Assembly: GCF_014203095.1 (NCBI RefSeq)
Contig: NZ_JACHIG010000007.1
Location: forward strand, 1 to 64,000
DNA length: 64,000 nucleotides
Origin: Prosthecobacter vanneervenii
Lineage (GTDB): Bacteria > Verrucomicrobiota > Verrucomicrobiia > Verrucomicrobiales > Verrucomicrobiaceae
Direction of reading: 5' to 3'
Every line of letters starts with the position of its first letter. Within the stretch, counting starts at the first letter, position 1. The position numbers and the translations under genes are program-made. The notes under the pieces were generated by a model that saw only the letters and a program-made list of their open reading frames with translations, was not told the DNA's origin and made no database searches. Positions 28,963-36,760 of the stretch are shown here, one piece after another.

Positions 28963-30045
28963 TTAAAGATCGTCGTCGGAGCAGGTTTCGAGGGCGGAGG
29001 CCTTCTGATAGTCGGTCACCTTGCCTTCGAAGAAATTCTGCTCCTTCTTGATGTCCATCAGCTCCGCCAGCCAGGGGAGGGGGTTGCTGATGCCGGGGTT
29101 GAGCACCGGGAGGCCGCAGCCGTCGAGACGACGGTCGGCGATGTAGTCGGTGTAACGCTCGAATTCCTCGGCGCTGAGGCCGACGGCGTTGACGGGCAGG
29201 CAGTCGCGGATGAATTCCTTCTCCAGGGCGACGCCTTCGCGCATGATGTTGACCAGTTCCTGGCGGAATTCGGGGGTCCAGATCTCGGGGTTTTCCTCGA
29301 TCAGGTCCATGAACAGGTTGCGGAAGACTTCGATGTGATTGGATTCGTCGCGCAGGGTGTAGCGGAACATCTGGCCGATGCCGGGGAACTTGTTCTGGCG
29401 GTAGAGGCTGAGGATCATGCCAAAGAGGCCGTAGAACTGGGTGCCCTCCATGCACTGGCCGAAGACGAAGATGTTCTTGGCCAGGAGCTGCATGTTTTCC
29501 ACCTTGGTGAGGTCGAGGTCGCGGCGGAGGTTGTTGGAGTGCTTGGTGACGAACTCGTTTTTCTTCACGATCGTGGGGATCTGCTCGAACATGGCCTCGC
29601 ACTCATGGGGGTTGATGCCCAGGGAGGAGATCATGTAGAGGAGGGAGTCGGCGTGGATGTTCTCCTCGTGCGCGTGGCGGCCGAGGACGAGCTTGAGCTC
29701 GGGGGCGGTGACGAGTTCGCGGACGACGTGCTGGATGTTGTCTCCCACGATGCCTTCGGCGGCGCTGAAGTAGCCGATGCCCATCATGATGATCCAGCGT
29801 TCGTTCTGGGAAATGTCATTGGAACGCCATTGTTCCACGTCCTTCTGCATCTGGATGTCTTCAGGCTCCCAGTGGTTGGCCTTCATGATGCGGTATAGGT
29901 CGTAGGCCCACTGGTACTTCAGCGGGAGGAGGTTGAAGGTCATGCTCTTGCGACCATTGATCACCTTCTTGGCTGCGTAGGCGGCCTCGGCCTTGTCCTG
30001 ATCGAGTGGGAATTCGCGGTTGCCAATTTTGTAAACTTTTTCCAT
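28963..30045 (-). CDS. nrdB: Ribonucleotide reductase beta subunit, class Ic type (NrdB)
   Basis: A 360-residue radical-generating subunit. Metal ligands can be placed by comparison with the chlamydial R2: Glu 97 (SAAEGIVGDN), Glu 128 and His 131 (EENIHADSLL), Glu 200 (CMEGTQF), and Glu 234 and His 237 (RDESNHIE). The residue four after His 131, where E. coli has the radical Tyr, is Leu 135. In Chlamydia it is Phe. Glu 97 replaces the Asp of class Ia. This is the signature of class Ic enzymes that use a Mn/Fe centre instead of a tyrosyl radical. It is upstream of nrdA in the same operon. Confidence 0.94.
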   Translation of the reverse strand: MEKVYKIGNREFPLDQDKAEAAYAAKKVINGRKSMTFNLLPLKYQWAYDLYRIMKANHWEPEDIQMQKDVEQWRSNDISQNERWIIMMGIGYFSAAEGIVGDNIQHVVRELVTAPELKLVLGRHAHEENIHADSLLYMISSLGINPHECEAMFEQIPTIVKKNEFVTKHSNNLRRDLDLTKVENMQLLAKNIFVFGQCMEGTQFYGLFGMILSLYRQNKFPGIGQMFRYTLRDESNHIEVFRNLFMDLIEENPEIWTPEFRQELVNIMREGVALEKEFIRDCLPVNAVGLSAEEFERYTDYIADRRLDGCGLPVLNPGISNPLPWLAELMDIKKEQNFFEGKVTDYQKASALETCSDDDL

Positions 30046-30413
30046 GACGAAATCGTTGCGGAGTAAGGGGTTAGTCTGATTTTTTCTCGAAATTGACAGG
30101 CTTGCGATGCAGTTCTATAAATACTAGATGTAGCGCAGGCCGAGGCGGATCATGCACAAGATATTGTGTGCTGGCGAGATATTTTTACCAGCCATTGTGC
30201 AAAAACGCGTTTCACAACGGAGATTCAAGGGTTCCACGGCGAAAAAATTTTTCTCGCGTCAAAATGCCTACCCTGAAGAGCGAAAATGAGAAACTTTGCA
30301 GCTCTGCGGAATAACGCAGGAATCGTGCAGGGAACGCCAAAAAACATCTGAAATCTGACGGTGCGGGCTGGTGCGATGCAGATTTTGTCACACAACTTGC
30401 TCAGACTAACCCC
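30046..30413. other. Divergent promoter region between nrdB and the amidase gene
   Basis: This 368-base region holds the NrdR box pair described separately and AT-rich segments (TATAAATACTAG at about 30116 and others) that could be promoter elements for nrdBA. No gene is seen. A short open frame through it (30093-30314) lacks coding character. Confidence 0.6.
30154..30200 (-). promoter_or_regulatory. Pair of NrdR boxes upstream of nrdBA
   Basis: Box 1 (30154-30169, GCACAAGATATTGTGT) agrees with the NrdR consensus acaCwAtATaTwGtgt at nearly every position. Box 2 (30185-30200, TTACCAGCCATTGTGC) is weaker but keeps the C, A and ATTGTG positions. Their starts are 31 bp apart, the three-helical-turn spacing typical of tandem NrdR sites. 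They lie 109-155 bases before the nrdB start, so ATP/dATP-dependent repression by NrdR is expected. Confidence 0.78.
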
Positions 30414-31079
30414 ATGCACTGCCGCCCCTTGATTCGTTACATTGCCTGCTGCCTGCCCCTGGCGGTCCTGCTGAGCTCGTGCTCAGTGCTGAATGTTCCA
30501 CAAAACACGGTCACGAAGGCGCCCCCGGGCGTGACGGTGGATTTGATACCCAGCGGGCGTTACGCGCGCAGGCAGTTCCGGCCCATGCGGCCCACCTACA
30601 TCACCATCCATGCCACGGAGAACTACGCGCGCGGCTGCGGTGCCTACGCTCACGCCCAGATGCTAAAGACGGGTTCCCTCAAAGGTCGGCATAATGCGAT
30701 AGGCTACATTGGCTGGCATTTCACCGTGGATGACCATTCCATTTATCAAAGCATGCCGGTGAACGAGCGAGGTGAGCACGCCGACTACGACGGCCCCGGC
30801 AACCGCAGTTCCATCGGCATCGAGATGTGCGAAAACCGTGGCAATGACCGCTCCCGCACCGTGGACAAGACCGCACGCCTCGCCGCCTGGCTGATGAAGG
30901 AATACAATATACCTCTGGACCATGTGGTGCCGCACCAGCACTGGCTCATGATCCGGCACGATGACCACCGCAATCTCGGCCACAAGAACTGTCCGCATTT
31001 CCTGATGGATCGTGGACGCCCGGGGGCGAAGTGGCAGGCCTTTCTCAACAAGATCGCCGCTTACCGTCGCGCATTGTGA
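30414..31079 (+). CDS. N-acetylmuramoyl-L-alanine amidase, lipoprotein (amidase_2 type)
   Basis: A 221-residue protein with a lipoprotein signal (PLAVLLSSCS, lipid-Cys near residue 23). The amidase_2/PGRP fold carries zinc ligands in TYITIHATENY (His), DHVVPHQHW (His) and HKNCPHFL (Cys). A WHFTVDDHSIYQSMP strand-turn segment is also typical. It cleaves the amide between muramic acid and L-alanine, so it is likely a cell-wall recycling or remodelling enzyme at the outer membrane. It is transcribed divergently from nrdBA. Confidence 0.9.
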   Translation: MHCRPLIRYIACCLPLAVLLSSCSVLNVPQNTVTKAPPGVTVDLIPSGRYARRQFRPMRPTYITIHATENYARGCGAYAHAQMLKTGSLKGRHNAIGYIGWHFTVDDHSIYQSMPVNERGEHADYDGPGNRSSIGIEMCENRGNDRSRTVDKTARLAAWLMKEYNIPLDHVVPHQHWLMIRHDDHRNLGHKNCPHFLMDRGRPGAKWQAFLNKIAAYRRAL

Positions 31080-31124
31080 GGTTAAATTACCTTGCCACCG
31101 CCACCGCACGCGGGAGTCTGCCGC

Positions 31125-32537
31125 ATGCCGCAAAACCTCGATGCCCTGCGCCTGGCGCTCCAGCACTCTCCTGACAATGCACCGCTGCTCATGCTGTTTG
31201 CGGAGGGCTGCCTGGAGGAGGGGCTGCTGGAGGAGGCGGAGCAGAGCTTTCAGCGCGTGCTGAAGGAGGACCCCGCCAATGCGGACGCACGCCTGGGGCT
31301 GGCCCGCGTGGCTCTGCTGCAGGGAAAGACCTCGCAGGCGGCGGTGCGTGCAGAGCAGATCATCTCAGACACACCCTCCTGCGCAGCGGCCTACCTGCTG
31401 CTGGCGCGGATTCACATCACCGAGGGGGATCTGCCGAAGGCCAAGGCCATGTATGACAAGGGCGTGGCTTTGAACCGCTCCCTGGCAGATCCTGGCATCG
31501 AGAAAGACCTGCACAGCGTCAAACCCGCCGCCGATGATGGCGACAACTCCGGCCGCAAGCGCGGTGCCATGACCTCCGGCGGCGGATTTGTCGAGTCCGT
31601 GCAGGAAGACAGCGCGGATGACGACGGCCATCCGCGCGGTGGTGCGGCCTTTGACCTGGGGGTGTCGGACTTTGGCAAACCGCAGCTCAATTTCTCCGGT
31701 GTGGGCGGCATGGAGGCGCTCAAGGAGGAGATCCGCATGAAGATCATCTACCCGCTGCAGCACGCGGAGCTCTTCAAGGCCTACGATAAAAAAGTGGGTG
31801 GCGGTGTGCTGCTCTACGGCCCGCCAGGTGTGGGCAAGACCCTCATCAGCAAGGCCACCGCCGGCGAGATCAAGGCCAACTTCATCGCCCTCGGTCTGCA
31901 CCAGATTCTCGACATGTGGATCGGAGGCTCGGAGAAAAACATGCACGAGGTGTTTGAGCTGGCCCGGCAGAATGCGCCCAGCATCCTGTTCTTTGATGAA
32001 ATCGACGCTCTCGCCGCAGACCGGCGCGACCTGCGCCAAAGCGCCGGGCGCAATCTCATCAACGCCTTCCTCACGGAGATGGATGGTTCCGAATCCAGCA
32101 ACGACGGCGTGCTCATCATCGGCGCCACCAATGCGCCCTGGCATATCGATCCCGCCTTCCGCCGCCCGGGCCGTTTTGACCGCACCTTGTTTGTGCCGCC
32201 GCCAGACGAGGCCGGGCGCGCCGCCATCATCGAGGTCATGGCGCAGAAGAAACCCATCGGTGAGCTCGATCCCCGCGCACTGGCCAAAAAGACGGAGGGC
32301 TTTTCCGGCGCGGACCTGAAGGCGGTCTTTGACATCGCCATTGAGGACGTGATGAACGAGGTCATGCGCACCGGCAAGGTCATCCCGCTGACCACCAAGG
32401 ATCTCATCAAGGCCGCAGGCCGCCACAAGGCCACGACGAAGGCGTGGTTTGAGAGCGCCAAAAACTACGCCATGTACTCCAATCAAAGCGGCTTCTACGA
32501 TGATGTGCTGAAGCATCTCGGCCTGATGAAGCGCTGA
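31125..32537 (+). CDS. TPR-AAA+ ATPase fusion
   Basis: A 470-residue protein from the ATG at 31125. N-terminal TPR-like repeats (about 1-135: LLMLFAEGCLEEGLLEEAEQSF, ANADARLGLARVALLQGK) precede an acidic/Gly linker and an AAA+ domain. Walker A is GPPGVGKTLISKA, Walker B SILFFDEIDAL, then sensor 1 GATNAPW, the arginine-finger region RRPGRFDRTLF and a lid. It resembles the FtsH/Cdc48-type AAA domain without a protease. It may be a chaperone-like disassembly ATPase. The next TPR membrane protein starts 17 bases later. Confidence 0.85.
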   Translation: MPQNLDALRLALQHSPDNAPLLMLFAEGCLEEGLLEEAEQSFQRVLKEDPANADARLGLARVALLQGKTSQAAVRAEQIISDTPSCAAAYLLLARIHITEGDLPKAKAMYDKGVALNRSLADPGIEKDLHSVKPAADDGDNSGRKRGAMTSGGGFVESVQEDSADDDGHPRGGAAFDLGVSDFGKPQLNFSGVGGMEALKEEIRMKIIYPLQHAELFKAYDKKVGGGVLLYGPPGVGKTLISKATAGEIKANFIALGLHQILDMWIGGSEKNMHEVFELARQNAPSILFFDEIDALAADRRDLRQSAGRNLINAFLTEMDGSESSNDGVLIIGATNAPWHIDPAFRRPGRFDRTLFVPPPDEAGRAAIIEVMAQKKPIGELDPRALAKKTEGFSGADLKAVFDIAIEDVMNEVMRTGKVIPLTTKDLIKAAGRHKATTKAWFESAKNYAMYSNQSGFYDDVLKHLGLMKR

Positions 32538-32554
32538 ACCACCCGGCGCTCCTC

Positions 32555-33847
32555 ATGTCCGACGACTTTCACCCCGATCCAGACGCGGCGTATGCCCGCG
32601 GCCGACTGCTGCAGACGCAGCACCGCATTCAGGATGCCATCGCCTGCTACAAGCAGGCGCTCGCTCTGGATGCGCAGCACACGCCCAGCTACCTGATGCT
32701 GGCGCTCTGCTGGATGAACGAGGCGGACACCGCAGCGCAGTCGGTGGATGCGGCGCGCCGCGCCGTGGCGCTGGAGCCCGAGAACGCCTTTGCCCGCAGC
32801 GTGCTGGCGCTAACGCTGGATGCGAATGCCAAGGATGGACAGACCTCCGCCATCAAAGCTGCGCTGCAGGAGGCTGAGGCTGCGGTGAGCCTGGATCCCG
32901 ACAGCGACTTCAGCCATGCCGTGCTGGCCCGCCTGCACCTGCGCCTTCGGGATTTCCCCCAAGCTGAGGCCGCCGCCCGCGCCGCCCTGGCGCTGGACAC
33001 GGAAAACACCATGGCCGCCGAGGTGCTCTCCGCCGCTCTGCTGCTGCAGAAGAAGGACGCAGACAACGAAGACCTCATCCGCTACCAGCTCCAGCGCAAT
33101 GCCGAGGACGACAGCGCCCATACCAGCGCCGGTTGGATGGCCATCATGCGTGGCGACCACAAGCAGGCCAACCAGCACTTTCTTGAAGCCCTGCGCATCA
33201 ATCCCATGAGCGAAAATGCGCGCATGGGACTCATCGAGTCCTTTCGTGCGCGCTCGTGGCCCTACCGCATGCAGCTGAAGTTTGCGCACTTCATGAACCA
33301 GTTCACGGAAGGCCGGCAGACGGCCATCATGCTGGGCGGTTTCTTTGCGTACAAGCTGCTTAGCAGCTACCTGAAAACGGTGTCGCCTTTCCTGGCGGCG
33401 GTGGTGGTTGGAGCATGGCTGCTGCTGGTGCTCTGGGCGCATCTGGCGCGCGGCTTTGGCTCCGCCTTCATGGTGATGGACCGCTTTGCCCGGCAGGCGT
33501 TGCGTCCCAGAGAATACTGGGAGGGCGTGGTCGTGGGCGGGCTGATCTTTGCCGCCATTGCGAGCCTGGTGCTGGGCTACGCCTGGGATCTCAGCGAGGG
33601 GCGCTTCGCCGCGCTGGCCTGCATCTTTGCCGCCGTGGTGAACGCCGCCGCCTTTACCAACGACCACTGGGTGGGCCGCTACGTCTATGGCGTGGCAGCG
33701 GCCCTGTCCGGAGCGGGCGCGCTATGGATCATGGTGGATGTCTTTAGCGGCATCACGCTGCCCTTTGCCGGACCCATCGGCGCGCTCGCCATCCTGCTTG
33801 GCGTGGCCACCACCTGGATGCGTGGCTTTGGGGTGCTGTATCGGTGA
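32555..33847 (+). CDS. TPR-repeat membrane protein
   Basis: A 430-residue protein. The N-terminal two-thirds (about 1-235) are tetratricopeptide repeats (AYARGRLLQTQHRIQDAIACYKQAL; VLARLHLRLRDFPQAEAAARAALAL; HKQANQHFLEALRINP). The C-terminal part has about six hydrophobic helices, including PFLAAVVVGAWLLLVLWAHLARG and VVGGLIFAAIASLVLGYAW. It is coupled to the upstream AAA ATPase, which also has TPRs. A shared complex is plausible but not shown. Confidence 0.8.
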   Translation: MSDDFHPDPDAAYARGRLLQTQHRIQDAIACYKQALALDAQHTPSYLMLALCWMNEADTAAQSVDAARRAVALEPENAFARSVLALTLDANAKDGQTSAIKAALQEAEAAVSLDPDSDFSHAVLARLHLRLRDFPQAEAAARAALALDTENTMAAEVLSAALLLQKKDADNEDLIRYQLQRNAEDDSAHTSAGWMAIMRGDHKQANQHFLEALRINPMSENARMGLIESFRARSWPYRMQLKFAHFMNQFTEGRQTAIMLGGFFAYKLLSSYLKTVSPFLAAVVVGAWLLLVLWAHLARGFGSAFMVMDRFARQALRPREYWEGVVVGGLIFAAIASLVLGYAWDLSEGRFAALACIFAAVVNAAAFTNDHWVGRYVYGVAAALSGAGALWIMVDVFSGITLPFAGPIGALAILLGVATTWMRGFGVLYR

Positions 33848-33946
33848 GTGTGGCCAAACTGAGCGGGGATGATCTGCCTGTGCTGAGCGCACGATTCCGC
33901 GTGACAGTGCCTGACTTGTCATGAGAGCATGGGGTGTAGCTGCTGC

Positions 33947-34102
33947 ATGAAGACAACCGCCTGCTTTTTGTTTTTTACACTGCTGACGGCGTTAGCAGAG
34001 GCTGATGACCGGCTGATTCCGTTCGATGAGTTTTATCTCAGCGTGCCTGTCAATAAGGAACCAAAGGCGCGCGGACTGCGGCTGCCGAAACCCCAGCCAT
34101 GA
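33947..34102 (+). CDS. Small secreted protein (51 residues)
   Basis: A 51-codon open frame (MKTTACFLFFTLLTALAEADD, then DEFYLSVPVNK, ending PKPQP) starts with a good signal peptide. Its TGA overlaps the ATG of the next small membrane protein gene (ATGA at 34099-34102), which supports real translation. No family recognised. Confidence 0.6.
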   Translation: MKTTACFLFFTLLTALAEADDRLIPFDEFYLSVPVNKEPKARGLRLPKPQP

Positions 34103-34353
34103 AAGACCTCCAATCCACCCGTGCCATGTGGCTGAAAGGCTGGCTGTTTCTGGTCATCGGCCTCATGTCCGCGGCCATCTTGCTCATTGAAAACTGGAGC
34201 TGGCGCACGGCGCTGCTGCTGGTGCTGTGCGTGTGGGGATTCTGCCGGGCGTACTACTTTGCCTTCTATGTCATCGAGCGCTGGATCGATCCGCAGTTCA
34301 AATTCAGCGGGTTGGGCCACTTCCTGGTGCACTGGCTGCGCCGGGGCAGGTGA
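34099..34353 (+). CDS. Small two-helix membrane protein
   Basis: An 84-residue protein with two hydrophobic helices (GWLFLVIGLMSAAILLIENW and ALLLVLCVWGFCRAYYFAFYVIE) and a basic C-terminus. It overlaps the preceding 51-residue secreted protein by four bases, so the two are probably translated together. No known family. A MITE-like element begins 15 bases after its stop. Confidence 0.68.
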   Translation: MKDLQSTRAMWLKGWLFLVIGLMSAAILLIENWSWRTALLLVLCVWGFCRAYYFAFYVIERWIDPQFKFSGLGHFLVHWLRRGR

Positions 34354-34367
34354 TGTCCTGCCAAGTT

Positions 34368-34534
34368 AGACCTGTTCTCGAAAAGCCTGTCACATTGCCC
34401 GAGCGGCGGAGCGGCCCCATTGGCTGCGTTGGTCGCTTGCCTGTTATTTTTAAATAGCAGGCGGCGCTCCCGCCTTGCCACTGGGGCCGCTGCGCTCGCC
34501 GGTTCAATCGGACATTCTTTTCGAGAACAGGTCT
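34368..34534 (+). mobile_element. MITE-like element M1, copy 1 (167 bp)
   Basis: The terminal inverted repeats are AGACCTGTTCTCGAAAAG at the left and its exact complement at the right (34517-34534). They are flanked by TA on both sides when counted as TA-GACCTG...CAGGTC-TA. The interior is GC-rich with a TTTAAATAGCAGGCGG centre. A near-identical copy lies at 57210. There is no coding capacity. TA duplications suggest mobilisation by an IS630/Tc1-type or similar transposase, which is inference. Confidence 0.85.
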
Positions 34535-34608
34535 AGAACGAGAATCAGGCTTGAATAAAGGAGGCGGTTTTCATTTAATTTTAAAATCAACTGTCGTTCC
34601 CGCCACCT

Positions 34609-35085
34609 ATGAAAGCGAATCTCCTTGTTCTCGGGCTGCTCTTCAGCGGCTTGTTTCTCATGCAGAATCTTTTTGCCACTGCGACCAACAACAATGTGGG
34701 CACCGTGGTGAAGGTGGACGGCCTCAAGTTCAAGGAAAAGGCACCCTCCTTTGCAGGCAAGCCTCTCATCGTGGAATTTTGGGCCACCTGGTGCCCGCCC
34801 TGCCGCGCCAGCATTCCGCACCTCAATGAAGTCTATAAAAAGTACCAGTCCAAGGGGCTTGAAATCATCGGTGTGACCAATGAAGACCGGCCAACGGTGA
34901 GCAAGTTTCTCAAAGAAGTGCCCATCAACTACCATGTGGCTTTTGACACCAGCGGCAAGTTTGGCAAGCCTTTCGGCATCAAGGGCATCCCGCATGCCAT
35001 GATCCTCGACAAAGAGGGCAAGGTCGTGTGGGAAGGGCATCCAATGAGCTTGCCGGAGAGCCAGCTGGAGTCCGTCCTGAAGTAG
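34609..35085 (+). CDS. TlpA-like membrane-anchored thioredoxin
   Basis: A 158-residue thioredoxin-fold protein with an N-terminal hydrophobic signal/anchor (NLLVLGLLFSGLFLMQNLF). The redox site is VEFWATWCPPCRASIPHLNEVY, with a CPPC pair, followed by a cis-Pro segment IKGIPHAMILD. This is the TlpA/ResA type that reduces disulfides on the periplasmic side, for example in cytochrome c maturation. No cytochrome genes are adjacent. It converges with the PLP-enzyme gene 15 bases downstream. Confidence 0.9.
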   Translation: MKANLLVLGLLFSGLFLMQNLFATATNNNVGTVVKVDGLKFKEKAPSFAGKPLIVEFWATWCPPCRASIPHLNEVYKKYQSKGLEIIGVTNEDRPTVSKFLKEVPINYHVAFDTSGKFGKPFGIKGIPHAMILDKEGKVVWEGHPMSLPESQLESVLK

Positions 35086-35100
35086 TCAGGAAGTGACGGG

Positions 35101-36582
35101 TCACACCAAGGCCAAGGCCGCATCAAAGCGGGCGATGAGATCCTGCGTATTCTCCAGGCCGGCGGACACCCGGATGAGCCAGCGGCTGACGCCGCAGCTG
35201 GCGGCCCAGTCGAGCTCTTCATAGTGGGCCAGCAGGGTGTAGGGGCAGACGAGAGTGAAGTTTGTGCCCAGGCTCGGGCCTTTGCAGACGCGAAGGGCGT
35301 CGTAAAAGGGAGCGCTGGTTTGCTCCGGATTCTTGAGCGTGAAGGAGAAGAGGCAGCCGTAGCCACCTTGTTCGCGGCGGATGAATTCATAGCCTTGGCC
35401 GCCCTCGCGGCTCGCGTGCCAGACGGCATCCACTTTCGGGTGCGCGCGCAGATGATCGGCCAGCGCCTGCGCGTTGTGGCTCATCTTGGCGGCGCGATCG
35501 GTGAAATCGCGGCTGTTCAGCTCCAGCGCCACGGCGTCGCCGCGCCAGAGTTCGTGATCGGCATGGGCTGTGAGGAAGGCTGAGAAAGCGTCATGATGCG
35601 GGGAATTGCGGTTCAGCACCACGCTGCCGGCGAGCACATCGCCGACACCGGAGAAGCTCTTGGTCAGGCTGGTCGTCACCACATCGGCCACACGGTGGGC
35701 ATTCGCATGCGCCACGGTCGAGATGGTGTCATCCACGATGATCGGCACGCCCGGTTGAGCGGCGGCGCGGATGGCGAGCAGGCGCTCGAAGTCCACGCAG
35801 CGCAGCAGCGGATTGCTCGGCGCTTCGCAGAAGATGCCCGCGATCGGCTCGTTTTGCAGCAGTGTGCGCAGGTCGTCGTACTCGCTGTCTTTCACCAGCG
35901 GCAGGAAGTGCGCGCCGCTGCCGAAGAACTGCTGCAGTTTCAGCACATCCACGTAGGGAAAGTCGAGCTGCACCGTCTTGCGATTCGGGAAGCAATGCGT
36001 CAGCATGCGATGCACGGCGTAGTTCGCCGCCATGCCGGAGGGGAAGAGGAAGACGTCTTCCGGCTGCTGCCCGGCCAGTTTGGCGATGCGTTCGCGGATG
36101 GTGCGGTTGGCAGCTTTGCCTTCTTCGGCAGTTGCGGTGCTCTTGTGCTCACCCAGGGCATCGCAAGCCTGGCGGGAGCTGACGCATTCGCCGCAGAAGC
36201 GCCAGAACTTGCGGGCTTGAACATAGCTGTCTGCAGGAAAGATAGCTACGCCGAGCTGGTGCGCGGTCCATTCCACCGCGCGGCCGGTGCCGATGAACTT
36301 GATGCAGCGCTCCGCATGCACCACGCGAGGGAAGACGAGACAGCGCTCTCCAGATGCGGCAAATTCCTTTTCAGCTGCTGCAAAGAGTCGCGTGATGGCG
36401 GGCGGGCAGCAAAAGCGCGGGTAGCCGGATTTGAACTTTGACACGATTTCCTGATCTCCCTCCTCATAGCCGATCACATGCTTCCACAGCGGCAGGCACA
36501 CGGACACACCGAGCTCGTGGTCAGGGATCGCTTTGCCGAGGTCTTCGGCATTGCAGAGAGGATGGGTAAACAGGTCGGTCAT
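35101..36582 (-). CDS. Cys/Met metabolism PLP-dependent enzyme, long cystathionine gamma-synthase-like form
   Basis: A 493-residue PLP enzyme of the cystathionine gamma-synthase/lyase fold, about 100 residues longer than the usual form. The extra N-terminal region (about 1-145, with GYPRFCCPPAI) is unlike bacterial MetB and recalls fungal-type cystathionine gamma-synthases. The PLP-binding Lys lies in VVTTSLTKSFSGVGDV. GMAANYAVHRML and IFCEAPSNPLLRCVD are cofactor-pocket segments. A standard-length relative lies just upstream on the same strand. Substrate not certain. Confidence 0.82.
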   Translation of the reverse strand: MTDLFTHPLCNAEDLGKAIPDHELGVSVCLPLWKHVIGYEEGDQEIVSKFKSGYPRFCCPPAITRLFAAAEKEFAASGERCLVFPRVVHAERCIKFIGTGRAVEWTAHQLGVAIFPADSYVQARKFWRFCGECVSSRQACDALGEHKSTATAEEGKAANRTIRERIAKLAGQQPEDVFLFPSGMAANYAVHRMLTHCFPNRKTVQLDFPYVDVLKLQQFFGSGAHFLPLVKDSEYDDLRTLLQNEPIAGIFCEAPSNPLLRCVDFERLLAIRAAAQPGVPIIVDDTISTVAHANAHRVADVVTTSLTKSFSGVGDVLAGSVVLNRNSPHHDAFSAFLTAHADHELWRGDAVALELNSRDFTDRAAKMSHNAQALADHLRAHPKVDAVWHASREGGQGYEFIRREQGGYGCLFSFTLKNPEQTSAPFYDALRVCKGPSLGTNFTLVCPYTLLAHYEELDWAASCGVSRWLIRVSAGLENTQDLIARFDAALALV

Positions 36583-36760
36583 TGGGGGATGACACTTTTC
36601 TTCAGGGGCGGGCGGGAGGCAACGGGAATGAGGGTGTGCAGGCTGTTACGTGCGGCGGACCTCTGGATCTTTTGTGCGCCCACTGCATGCGAAAAGCTCC
36701 AGAGGACAGGAGCACTCCAGGACGCTGACGCGGCTTTTCTCGCCAAGCATCGCTACACCG

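Noticed and set aside
34501..34534. tRNA-like GGTTCAATCGG phrase
   Set aside because: It is part of the MITE-like repeat, recurs in the other copies, and lacks any cloverleaf around it.
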